A stretch of 64,000 bases of DNA from assembly GCA_902363575.1 (NCBI GenBank), contig CABJAJ010000002.1:248001-312000 (forward strand). The letters run 5' to 3'. The DNA comes from Rikenellaceae bacterium (lineage in GTDB: Bacteria > Bacteroidota > Bacteroidia > Bacteroidales > Rikenellaceae). Positions 52,945-60,278 of the stretch are shown in pieces. The notes under the pieces are model-generated. The model was not told where the DNA came from and made no database searches. It saw only the letters and a list, made by a program, of their open reading frames with translations. Made by a program: the position numbers and the translations under genes. Within the stretch, counting starts at the first letter, position 1, and every line of letters begins with the position of its first letter.

Positions 52945-54024
52945 TCAGAGTCCGGTGTGTGCCCGCGTATCCTCCATGAATCGCTCGTAGGCGGCGCGCG
53001 CCGGTGCGGGCATCGCGAGCGTATCCCCGACCTCGGGCGGAAGAATCCGGTATCCGGGACAGAGCACCCATACCGGGGTGATTTCGAGGTCGTAACGCAG
53101 GGGCTCGCCTGCTGTGCGGGTTACGACGATCTCGGCGAGCAGGCCGCCGTCGGTATGGCGCTTACGCTGGTTGGATACGAAGTTGCCGAGTGAAAAGAGC
53201 GTCACTCCCGCACTGTCCCGCTCGAAAGGTTGTACGACATGGGGATGGCTGCCGACAATCAGATCGACCCCGTGGCGTCGCAGGAAACCGGCCGTGCGGC
53301 GCTGCTGCGCATCGGGATGGCGCTCGTATTCGTTGCCCCAATGCACGCAGGCGACGACGCAATCGACGCTGTCGCGATCGATGCAGGCCAGGTCTGCGGC
53401 CATGCGCACCGTATCGAGCGGATTGACCAGCGCGGGGCGGGGTACCGGCAAACCGTTGGTGGAATAGGTGTAATTGACCAGCGCGATACGGATGCCGTTG
53501 CGCTCCAGATAAAGCGGGTTATTGGTTTGATAATCCGTGCTGTCAGAAAACATTCCCGTATGGCGAATCCCCCTTTCATCGAGCGCATCGACCGTGGTGC
53601 GCACTCCGCGCAGGCCGCCGTCGCAGCAGTGGTTGTTGGCCAGCAAAGCCACATCGACGCCCAAATCCCGCAGCGCGTCGGCAAGCGAGACAGGGGAACG
53701 GAAACAGGGGTAACCCGCATAATTTCCGGTGGCGCAGAGGGTCGTTTCGAGATTGACCACCGCCAGGTCGGCCCGACGGAATCGATCGCGCACGTAACGG
53801 AAACAGGTCGTATAATCGAACCCGTCCGCGGTACGTGCGGCCTGTACCTGAGGCATATGCTGCATCAGGTCGCCCGCAAAAAGCAGCCGCACGCTCGACG
53901 TCGCGGGAACCTGCGGCACGGGGGCAGGCTCCAGAGGAGCGGGATCATGCGGCCGCAGGACGACAAACAGCGTCGCGGCAGCGAGCAGCAGAGCAAAAAA
54001 CAGATTCACAAAGCGTTCGGTCAT
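52945..54024 (-). CDS. CapA family (poly-gamma-glutamate synthesis type) protein
   Basis: 359 residues with an N-terminal membrane anchor (VNLFFALLLAAATLFVVL) and a calcineurin-like metallophosphatase fold of the PGA_cap family: LLFAGDLMQHMP, AVVNLETTL, LLANNHCCDGG, CVHWGNEYERHP and VGSHPHVVQPFE. The domain faces the periplasm. Despite the family name, most Bacteroidota members are not linked to polyglutamate capsule genes and none are seen here; function is therefore unknown, probably envelope-associated. Confidence 0.85.
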   Translation of the reverse strand: MTERFVNLFFALLLAAATLFVVLRPHDPAPLEPAPVPQVPATSSVRLLFAGDLMQHMPQVQAARTADGFDYTTCFRYVRDRFRRADLAVVNLETTLCATGNYAGYPCFRSPVSLADALRDLGVDVALLANNHCCDGGLRGVRTTVDALDERGIRHTGMFSDSTDYQTNNPLYLERNGIRIALVNYTYSTNGLPVPRPALVNPLDTVRMAADLACIDRDSVDCVVACVHWGNEYERHPDAQQRRTAGFLRRHGVDLIVGSHPHVVQPFERDSAGVTLFSLGNFVSNQRKRHTDGGLLAEIVVTRTAGEPLRYDLEITPVWVLCPGYRILPPEVGDTLAMPAPARAAYERFMEDTRAHTGL

Positions 54025-54198
54025 CGCATGAAAAATTCGGGGACAAAGTTACGTCACGCAGTCCGATATTCCAAAATGCACATCGTGGTGGGTCGGAAAG
54101 TACCCGGGTACTCCGAACATTCCATCCGTGCAAAGGAAAAAATCGTATCCGTTCTGAATACGCTCGAAACGGCTCCCGCGGGATGAAAAGAGGAGCTG

Positions 54199-54501
54199 TT
54201 ATCCCCGTTTCTCCCGTTTGGGAAACCACCCTTTGGCCACACGCTCGCGCTGCTCGAAAAGTTCGCCGATCGACCAGAACGACGAGGCGCCCCATACCGC
54301 AAGCAGTGTGGACCACAACAGGTTACCGACCGCCAGCGATCCGGCGACAGCCGCCAGTCCCATGACAAGGAAAACCCACCAGCATCGTACGCCGAAATAG
54401 TATTCCCCCTTGATGACCAGCGGGTGAAAAAGTCCGATAATCAGAAACGTCGCCACGCCGATGACGATACCCGTCAGGTGATAATGAGCCAGAAATTCCA
54501 T
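54199..54501 (-). CDS. DUF4491 family membrane protein
   Basis: 100-residue inner-membrane protein with about three hydrophobic segments: GIVIGVATFLIIGLFHPLVIKG, then VRCWWVFLVMGLAAVAGSLAV and a third around LLWSTLLAVWGASSFWSIGE, ending in a basic tail (WFPKREKRG). The HPLVIKGEYYFG motif is characteristic of DUF4491. Function unknown. A candidate -7 element TATCTTTA on the minus strand lies at 54519-54526. Confidence 0.82.
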   Translation of the reverse strand: MEFLAHYHLTGIVIGVATFLIIGLFHPLVIKGEYYFGVRCWWVFLVMGLAAVAGSLAVGNLLWSTLLAVWGASSFWSIGELFEQRERVAKGWFPKREKRG

Positions 54502-54678
54502 ATCCTCGGTTTTTGGGATAAAGATACGGAAAATCGGATGACCCGCAACGGCCCGGCAGCATTTCCACGATGCGGCGTGGCTTTCGATATGGCATGCTAC
54601 TGTGCCGCCAAGAAAAAAGATACGATCCCAATGGCCGATGTTGTGCCCGATTTTTGTTGCGGAGTGACAAAACGAAAC

Positions 54679-55371
54679 ATGGAACGTACGAAGTTATTGA
54701 TTGTCGTAACGAGCACGGGGCAGTATCCCGGCGGAAAACTGAAAACCGGATTATGGCTCAGCGAGCTGACCCATATTTATCACGGCGCGAAAGCAGGGGA
54801 ATTCGACATCGTTATCGCCAGTCCGAGAAGGGGAGACACACCCGTCGATCCCATGAGTCTGCAACCGATCTACCTGGATAAACGGTCCAAAAAATACTGG
54901 GGTGATCCGTTATTCCGGGAAATGTTGCAAAATACGGAAAGCCTGAACGATGTCTCCGGAATGCTGTTCGACGGCATTTACCTGGCCGGCGGCCACGGCT
55001 CGATGTTCGATTTTCCGGATAATGCCGATTTACAGGCGCTCGTCGGCAGCCACTATGCAAGCGGGAGAACGGTCTGTGCCATTTGCCACGGTGTTTGCGG
55101 ATTGTTGAACGTCAGGCTGTCAGACGGCTCTTTTCTGATAGCGGACAAAAAACTCACCGGATTCAGTTGGTTCGAGGAGATACTGGCCGGCAGGAGCAGG
55201 GTTGTGCCGTTCAACCTCGAAGCTGCGCTCAAAGAGCGGGGTGCGGACTATACCAAAGCGCTTGTCCCGCCGATCCCGAAAGTGGTCGTCGATGGAAAGC
55301 TCATCACGGGACAGGATCCGTTCAGCTCCGGGAAAATGGCTGAAACAGTTATGCGAGAACTCGAACAATGA
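54679..55371 (+). CDS. DJ-1/PfpI family protein (type 1 glutamine amidotransferase-like)
   Basis: 230-residue protein of the Hsp31-like DJ-1/PfpI superfamily. The nucleophile elbow is VCAICHGVCGLL (Cys followed by His), preceded by GIYLAGGHGSMFDFPD carrying the conserved acidic/GGHG motif. Such proteins act as glyoxalases, deglycases or chaperone-like hydrolases in stress. Start ATG 54679 (MERTKLLIVVTS). Its stop overlaps the start of the nitroreductase gene (ATGA), suggesting a two-gene detoxification operon. Confidence 0.86.
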   Translation: MERTKLLIVVTSTGQYPGGKLKTGLWLSELTHIYHGAKAGEFDIVIASPRRGDTPVDPMSLQPIYLDKRSKKYWGDPLFREMLQNTESLNDVSGMLFDGIYLAGGHGSMFDFPDNADLQALVGSHYASGRTVCAICHGVCGLLNVRLSDGSFLIADKKLTGFSWFEEILAGRSRVVPFNLEAALKERGADYTKALVPPIPKVVVDGKLITGQDPFSSGKMAETVMRELEQ

Positions 55372-56108
55372 CAGGACGGATGAATTTGGAAGAGGCTTTG
55401 AACTACCGCCGTGCGGTACGCGTATTCGACAGGAACAGACCGATCGATCCCGAAAAGGTGAAACATTGCCTGGAACTCGCAGCACTGGCTCCCAGCAGCT
55501 CGAACATGCAGTTGTGGGAGTGTTACCACATCACACAGCCCGACCTGATGGCCCGGATTTCCGTGGCGAGTCTCGGCCAGACGGCAACGGCAACGGCTTC
55601 GGAGATCGTCATTTTCGTAACCCGCCAGGATTTGTATCGGCAGCGTGCGAAATTCGTCCTCGACTTCGAGCGGGGAAACATTGCCCGCAACAGCCCGAAA
55701 GAGCGTCAGGCCAAACGCATCAAAGACAGGGAGCTGTACTACGGAAAACTGATGCCTTTTATCTATGCGCGGTTTTTCGGAATACTGGGAGCGTTCCGGA
55801 AACTGCTGGCGTGGTGCATCGGTCTTTTCCGCCCCATCATGCGCGAAGTCTCGGAGTGCGATATGCGCGTCACGGTCAATAAGTCCTGTGCCCTCGCCGC
55901 ACAGACCTTCATGATTGCGATGGCAAGCGAAGGATATGACACCTGCCCGCTGGAGGGAGTGGACACCAAACGGATCAAAAAACTGCTGAAACTGCCCCGC
56001 CGGGCCAGAATCAACATGGTTATTCCCTGCGGCATACGCGACAGTGAGAAAGGGATATGGGGCGAGCGCGGCCGGGTTCCGTTCGAAGAGGTTTACCACA
56101 GGATTTAA
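55368..56108 (+). CDS. Nitroreductase family protein
   Basis: 246-residue FMN-dependent oxidoreductase: LEEALNYRRAVRVFDRNRPI (phosphate-contact RRAVR), ALAPSSSNMQLWECY (flavin site) and the C-terminal half SCALAAQTFMIAMASEGYDTCPLEG. A middle insertion (about 105-165, including FARFFGILGAFRKLLAW-like hydrophobic helices) makes it longer than the nitroreductase at 7808. Coupled to the DJ-1/PfpI gene. Substrate unknown; reduction of electrophiles or quinones is plausible. Confidence 0.83.
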   Translation: MTGRMNLEEALNYRRAVRVFDRNRPIDPEKVKHCLELAALAPSSSNMQLWECYHITQPDLMARISVASLGQTATATASEIVIFVTRQDLYRQRAKFVLDFERGNIARNSPKERQAKRIKDRELYYGKLMPFIYARFFGILGAFRKLLAWCIGLFRPIMREVSECDMRVTVNKSCALAAQTFMIAMASEGYDTCPLEGVDTKRIKKLLKLPRRARINMVIPCGIRDSEKGIWGERGRVPFEEVYHRI

Positions 56109-56201
56109 CGGCGATGCATCTTAATCCGCTATCCGGTATGAAATGATAACTCCGTAACAACCGTTTTTCCGACTTGTTTTTCAACCTCCCGACTTTCGAT
56201 C

Positions 56202-56229
56202 GCTGTCCGATTTTGGAGGACAGCTTTTT
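56202..56229 (+). terminator. Terminator of the DJ-1/nitroreductase operon
   Basis: Perfect 7-bp stem GCTGTCC / GGACAGC with a 9-nt loop and five T. About 95 bp after the nitroreductase stop. Confidence 0.8.
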
Positions 56230-56434
56230 ATCACGGAAATCCGTCTGACTTCTTTTCAAAACGGCTCCCGACAGCACAAGGGGGTGCGAACAGATTGCGC
56301 GTCTTGCAATGACTGCCCCAAGGAGTAGAATCCTTACTTATCGCTACCTCCTGTTTAACTGTCTGCAATAGCATCAATCCCATGCAGGATTAGGGATTAT
56401 GCTTTTGATCCGGTAATCCAATTCTGCTGCTGAA

Positions 56435-56446
56435 TGTTGCAATTAC
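56435..56446 (+). repeat. 12-bp direct repeat, left copy
   Basis: TGTTGCAATTAC, identical to 60214-60225 near the other edge of the low-GC island. See findings for its possible meaning. Confidence 0.5.
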
Positions 56447-56467
56447 CGATCTGAATTCTTATATTTG
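56436..56467 (+). promoter_or_regulatory. Promoter of the small lipoprotein gene
   Basis: -33 GTTG (56436-56439), 20-bp spacer, perfect -7 TATATTTG (56460-56467). The ATG at 56527 is preceded by the unusually good ribosome-binding site AAAGGAG. Confidence 0.6.
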
Positions 56468-56526
56468 GTGGAGGAAGCAAACGTCACAACGTTCGGTCGC
56501 CGCACGATGCCAAAGAAAGGAGACAT

Positions 56527-56949
56527 ATGGATAAAAAGGGAATAAGGATTATCAGTTGTATAATGTTGCTGATCGGCATAGGAATTTATTCCTGTTGCCA
56601 ACCTCGCAACCCGAATAGGTTGCTTAAATCACAGCTTGAACGTCGAGGAATGGAGTAGGATATATTGAAACCAACAGTTACTTTTTTTGAGGAACATGCG
56701 TGGGTAGCGGATTTGGACAGTCGGATAAACTTCGATTATGCCGCATTAAAAGATGAATTGCAGGAGTTCTTCTTGAAAATGGAACCGCTCCCTATCAAAG
56801 AGTCTATTTTAGTGGGAGACGAGATTTATTCTTTACACAATGGGTACTATTTCTTAGAGGAAAGTGGCCGTAAAGATGGTTGCGCTTTTACTTTGATTGT
56901 CCTTGATACATTGAACAAAAAAGGTTACTTTGTGATAAGTATCATATAG
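56527..56949 (+). pseudogene. Small lipoprotein gene interrupted by an in-frame TAG
   Basis: From ATG 56527 the frame gives 43 residues with a lipoprotein signal (CIMLLIGIGIYSCCQ, lipobox near Cys23) and then TAG at 56656-56658. The same frame continues without another stop to 56949: DILKPTVTFFEEHAWVADLD ... ending KKGYFVISII. Joined, it would be about 140 residues, a normal small lipoprotein. Promoter and ribosome-binding site are intact. Family unknown. Nonsense mutation is the simplest reading; a downstream TTG start at 56665 is possible but would remove the export signal. Confidence 0.6.
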
Positions 56950-56968
56950 GACAAAGCTGCTGCCGGAA

Positions 56969-57000
56969 TTTGCTATTCAGGCGGAATTTTTCTACTTTTG
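56969..57000 (+). promoter_or_regulatory. Promoter inside the island
   Basis: -33 TTTG (56969-56972), 20-bp spacer, perfect -7 TACTTTTG (56993-57000). It precedes the short frame at 57023 and the secreted protein gene at 57189. Confidence 0.65.
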
Positions 57001-57022
57001 GTGGAAGACCCGCAACAAACCA

Positions 57023-57112
57023 ATGCCTACGACTCGCCGCGTTGTCGCCGGAGCTTCAAAAGCTCGTGAGCGTAACGGTATCCAGATTTTTGGCATCACC
57101 GCTAAACGCTAA
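57023..57112 (+). CDS. Possible 29-residue small protein
   Basis: ATG 22 bp after a consensus -7 box opens a 29-codon frame, MPTTRRVVAGASKARERNGI then nine further residues and TAA. It is Arg/Lys-rich and higher in GC than its surroundings. It may be a leader peptide, a small protein or the remnant 5' end of a lost gene. No family recognised. Confidence 0.3.
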   Translation: MPTTRRVVAGASKARERNGIQIFGITAKR

Positions 57113-57188
57113 TATCTATCCAGCATTTAACTTTATTATGAGCGGTTCGAGAGCCAGTTTCTTTAGCAACTATTAAACATGCGAAGAT

Positions 57189-57716
57189 ATGAAAATTAGA
57201 ATTGTTTGGATTAGCTCCTTCTTATTATTACCGTCTTTTCTTTTTGCACAGAAGGGATATAACGATCAAATCAATCGATATAACGACAAGGGCCAGAAAG
57301 AGGGCTATTGGATCGAGGATCGCGGTTTTGATCGGATAGAGACCTATTATGAGAACGGGAAGAAAACGGGTTTATTCAAGTCCTATTCTAAATCGACTCC
57401 ATCAACCCTACGTTATTTCGGGGAATTTGCGGATGATAAAATGGTTGGTCTTTGGTACTCATTTGGGGATAAAGGTCATCTGTTACAAATTGATTCCGAT
57501 TTCGGTGAAATTAGAGATACCATAAGATTAAAAGGTAACGTAACCTATTACGCGCCATTTACGTGTCATACAAAGTTTTTTTATCCGAATGGAAAAATCA
57601 GATCAGAAGGAACATTACTCTATGGGGATGATCCCCAATTAGATGGTCAAGAATATGGTGAGTGGAAATATTATGATAAGAATGGGAATCTAACCGAAAC
57701 TAAATATTTTGACTGA
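57189..57716 (+). CDS. Secreted MORN-like / YwqK-type repeat protein
   Basis: 175 residues with a signal peptide (KIRIVWISSFLLLPSFLFAQ, cleavage near residue 21) and several YxxNGKxxG-type repeats: NDKGQKEGYWIED, YYENGKKTGLFKSY, FADDKMVGLWYSF, YPNGKIRSEG and YGEWKYYDKNGNLTETKYFD. These are the antitoxin-YwqK / MORN-variant repeats common in secreted Bacteroidota proteins. Despite that family label no toxin partner is visible. About 38% GC, unlike the flanking chromosome. Function unknown. Confidence 0.72.
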   Translation: MKIRIVWISSFLLLPSFLFAQKGYNDQINRYNDKGQKEGYWIEDRGFDRIETYYENGKKTGLFKSYSKSTPSTLRYFGEFADDKMVGLWYSFGDKGHLLQIDSDFGEIRDTIRLKGNVTYYAPFTCHTKFFYPNGKIRSEGTLLYGDDPQLDGQEYGEWKYYDKNGNLTETKYFD

Positions 57717-57830
57717 TCCTAACGTAGCCGACAATTCTTAGCTGCATAACGTAACGTAAGCACTGTAATTGGGGGATGAGGTAACAGGGAATAAGGATAC
57801 AAATTCACGGGCTATAAATATGCCGAAAAT

Positions 57831-58103
57831 ATGAAAAAGATAGTATTTGCTCTGATATTTTCTCATTTTACTTTTTTCCTATCCGCACAATCTCTTTGCG
57901 GTCTTAAAATAGAAAAAGGGAAAGAGGTTAATTATTATTATCTGAATTTTCAAGGAATTGATACGCTTATCGTGTACAAAACCATGCATAAGTGGCCGGT
58001 CCCTGATGAGGTTGATTTTGATGCTCATTTTAAAAACATTTCAGAGGGAATAAGTGATAAAGGCTTTGAATATGATCATCAGAATCCTTGTCGGGTTCGA
58101 TGA
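57831..58103 (+). CDS. Small secreted hypothetical protein, probably truncated
   Basis: 90 residues: signal peptide KKIVFALIFSHFTFFLSAQ, then an unrecognised domain (LCGLKIEKGKEVNYYYLNFQ, PDEVDFDAHFKNISEG). The C-terminus ends abruptly in YDHQNPCRVR where a frame and composition change occurs and an unrelated coding fragment begins in another frame. A truncation by recombination at about 58090-58105 is likely. Confidence 0.5.
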   Translation: MKKIVFALIFSHFTFFLSAQSLCGLKIEKGKEVNYYYLNFQGIDTLIVYKTMHKWPVPDEVDFDAHFKNISEGISDKGFEYDHQNPCRVR

Positions 58104-58353
58104 AAGACAGACAGCAACGTTTGTCAGTGGCAAGCCGTTGGAGTATGCAGGGGAACTCTATTCGGAGGAACACAAGCGGAAATTCACGACCGAAAAGGCA
58201 GGGTTTCAAGTGATGAAAGACACGACAGACAAAACGAAGTTAGTCCTTGCCATCGACCGAAAACCCATTTCCGAATGGTTCAAGGAGCTGTTCGACAAGC
58301 TAAGGCAGAACTACGACAACCCATACAACCGCAAAAGAAAAGCAGAGGGATGA
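58072..58353 (+). pseudogene. 3' fragment of a probable mobile-element gene
   Basis: About 93 codons open from ATG 58072 (or GTG 58054): GFDERQTATFVSGKPLEYAG, SEEHKRKFTTEKAGFQVMKD and a charged end LFDKLRQNYDNPYNRKRKAEG. There is no plausible start or promoter and the first residues are the overlap with the preceding gene. The lysine-rich tail is reminiscent of C-termini of mobilisation proteins in Bacteroidota elements, but no specific family is claimed. Probably the surviving end of a larger gene. Confidence 0.4.
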
Positions 58354-58399
58354 AACTCTAATCGACTTATTGTATTGAGAAAAAAAGTACCGTCCATAA

Positions 58400-58585
58400 A
58401 TGACTGATGAAGTGGATTTCAAACGACTTCTTTATGAAAAAGTGGCAGAAAATACAGGCAGTATCATCATATTAACAAGCGTTGTTTTATCATTGTGCAG
58501 TTGCAGGAGTGTTTATTCCGACTTTCAAAGGAATAAGAAACTGCTGTTTAACCCTGCCGATAGTAAAGAAAAGGAGAAGTCATGA
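58400..58585 (+). CDS. Small lipoprotein-like hypothetical protein
   Basis: 61 residues with a central hydrophobic stretch GSIIILTSVVLSLCSC resembling a lipobox (LCSC), but with about 20 residues ahead of it, longer than a normal signal. Its stop overlaps the start of the radical SAM gene (ATGA), which favours real, coupled translation. No family recognised. Confidence 0.45.
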   Translation: MTDEVDFKRLLYEKVAENTGSIIILTSVVLSLCSCRSVYSDFQRNKKLLFNPADSKEKEKS

Positions 58586-59949
58586 AAGCCAAACTTATAT
58601 TGCCATCACTGACCGAGGCGGATAGCCCATATTTCCGACCAATAAAATATTCATTGTTTCCACCAATAGGACTGGCAACATTGGCAGCACATTTCACAGA
58701 AGATGATGATGTGGAGTTGATTGACCAACACGTAGAGCAACTATCGCTGGACGATGAGCCGGATCTTGTCTGCATACAGGTATATGTAACCAACGCTTTC
58801 AGAGCATACAGTATAGCCGATATATATAGGGAAAAAGGTGTGTATGTCGTGCTTGGCGGACTGCATGTAACATCATTGCCCGATGAATCCATGCAACATG
58901 CCGATACAATTATTTTAGGTCCCGGAGAAGAGGCATTCCCCACTTTCCTAAAAGATTTCAAGAATAAATGCGCAAAGAAAATATATCGTTTTACTGATTA
59001 TGTCCAAACGTTGCAACATATTCCACCTGTACGTCGCGATTTGATTAAACGGGAAAAATATCTTGTTCCAAATTCATTGGTAGTGTCGCGCGGCTGTCCT
59101 CATCACTGCGATTTTTGTTACAAAGATGCTTTTTATAACGGTGGCAAATCGTTTTATACACAACTTGTGGATGAAGCATTGGCAGAAATAGACAGACTGC
59201 CCGGCAGACACCTCTATTTCCTTGATGACCATCTGTTGGGGACTACCAAATTTGCCCGTGAACTATTTGAGGGTATGCGTGGCATGAACCGTGTATTTCA
59301 AGGAGCATCAACGGTGCAAGCCGTTTTAGAAGGTGATTTGATAGAACGCGCAGCCGATGCCGGACTGAGAAGCTTGTTTCTTGGATTTGAAACTTTTTCA
59401 CCCAAAAATTTAAAGTCAAGCAATAAAAATCAGAACTTGAATAAAAACTATGTAGCAGCAGTCCGTCGGCTTCACTCTTTAGGTATAATGATTAACGGCA
59501 GTTTTGTCTTCGGATTAGACGCTGATACAACAGATGTATTCAAACAGGCTGTCGATTGGGGTGTGGAAAACAGTATTACCACTGCGACTTACCATATATT
59601 GACACCCTATCCTGGAACACGACAATACCAGAGGATGGAACGCGATGGCAGGATATTGACCAAAAATTGGGATATTTACGACACACGTCATGTGGTATAT
59701 AAATCCTTTGGAATGAGCAAAGAAGAGTTGGAAAGCGGATATAATTGGGCGTACAAAGAGTTTTATACATGGTCAAATATTTTTAGGGCAAGCATGAAAC
59801 ATGATATATTCAAACACAAAATCAAACACCTCTTCTATACAGGAGGATGGAAAAAATTTGAACCGTTTTGGAATTTTATGATTAAAACAGGTGAACTGCA
59901 ACAAATGCGTCCTGCACTCGAAGCTATATTGTCAAAAGTAAAAGTTTGA
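58582..59949 (+). CDS. B12-binding-type radical SAM protein
   Basis: 455-residue protein. N-terminal cobalamin-binding-like domain (about 1-130: SLFPPIGLATLAAHF, VVLGGLHVTSLPDE, ILGPGEEAFP), lacking a clear DxHxxG, then a radical SAM domain with CPHHCDFCY (Cys172, 176, 179), the strand HLYFLDDHLLG and SLFLGFETFSP, and a C-terminal helical region. Such enzymes methylate or rearrange lipids, cofactors and antibiotics; substrate here is unknown. GC is about 42%, far below the flanks, so horizontal acquisition is likely. Coupled to the small gene upstream. Confidence 0.85.
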   Translation: MKAKLILPSLTEADSPYFRPIKYSLFPPIGLATLAAHFTEDDDVELIDQHVEQLSLDDEPDLVCIQVYVTNAFRAYSIADIYREKGVYVVLGGLHVTSLPDESMQHADTIILGPGEEAFPTFLKDFKNKCAKKIYRFTDYVQTLQHIPPVRRDLIKREKYLVPNSLVVSRGCPHHCDFCYKDAFYNGGKSFYTQLVDEALAEIDRLPGRHLYFLDDHLLGTTKFARELFEGMRGMNRVFQGASTVQAVLEGDLIERAADAGLRSLFLGFETFSPKNLKSSNKNQNLNKNYVAAVRRLHSLGIMINGSFVFGLDADTTDVFKQAVDWGVENSITTATYHILTPYPGTRQYQRMERDGRILTKNWDIYDTRHVVYKSFGMSKEELESGYNWAYKEFYTWSNIFRASMKHDIFKHKIKHLFYTGGWKKFEPFWNFMIKTGELQQMRPALEAILSKVKV

Positions 59950-60180
59950 ATATGCTTACATTCTCACTATACTTGAGGTCTGATTCTGTTCAATAAGTAT
60001 TTAAGTGCAATACTCATTGTTAATTCAAACTATTTATCTACTTTGTGCAAAGAGTTATTTGACAGCATAGCACCGCAAATCGCTGTAATTCGCACGGTTG
60101 CTAACTCGTTACCACTACTTCTCAATAATTCGCTAAAAGTTTATTCTTCAACCGGTTAAGTCAAACCAATGACAATCTAA

Positions 60181-60223
60181 AATAAAAAATTGCAACAGAC
60201 CGAATAATCGATCTGTTGCAATT
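60181..60223 (-). terminator. Terminator of the porin gene
   Basis: Perfect 12-bp stem AATTGCAACAGA / TCTGTTGCAATT; on the minus strand it runs into ATTTTTTATT. It lies 56 bp past the porin stop. Confidence 0.8.
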
Positions 60224-60225
60224 AC
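60214..60225 (+). repeat. 12-bp direct repeat, right copy
   Basis: TGTTGCAATTAC, identical to 56435-56446. This copy forms part of one arm of the porin terminator. Confidence 0.5.
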
Positions 60226-60278
60226 TGGCAGATGTGTTCTTTCGTGTGCCGCCCGAATCAGGCGGAAAGGAATTCTGT

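Larger units (their letters stand above)
56109..56526 (+). other. Gene-free left edge of the AT-rich island
   Basis: 418 bp. It holds the terminator of the nitroreductase operon (56202-56229), one copy of a 12-bp repeat (56435-56446) and the promoter of the small lipoprotein gene (56436-56467). Base composition falls from about 60% GC here. An 85-codon minus-strand frame (56020-56277) overlaps the nitroreductase and is not believed. Confidence 0.7.
59950..60278. other. Gene-free right edge of the AT-rich island
   Basis: 329 bp with many stops in all frames. It contains the porin terminator (60181-60223), a small hairpin CCGCC / GGCGG at 60249-60265 just past the porin stop, and the right copy of the 12-bp repeat. 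No integrase, tRNA or promoter seen. Confidence 0.7.

Noticed and set aside
56020..56277. 85-codon minus-strand frame over the nitroreductase end and terminator
   Set aside because: Overlaps a real gene and a terminator hairpin; no start signal; basic, repetitive translation.
56970..57176. 68-codon frame starting at TTG
   Set aside because: Begins inside the -33 box of a better promoter and has no protein-like pattern.
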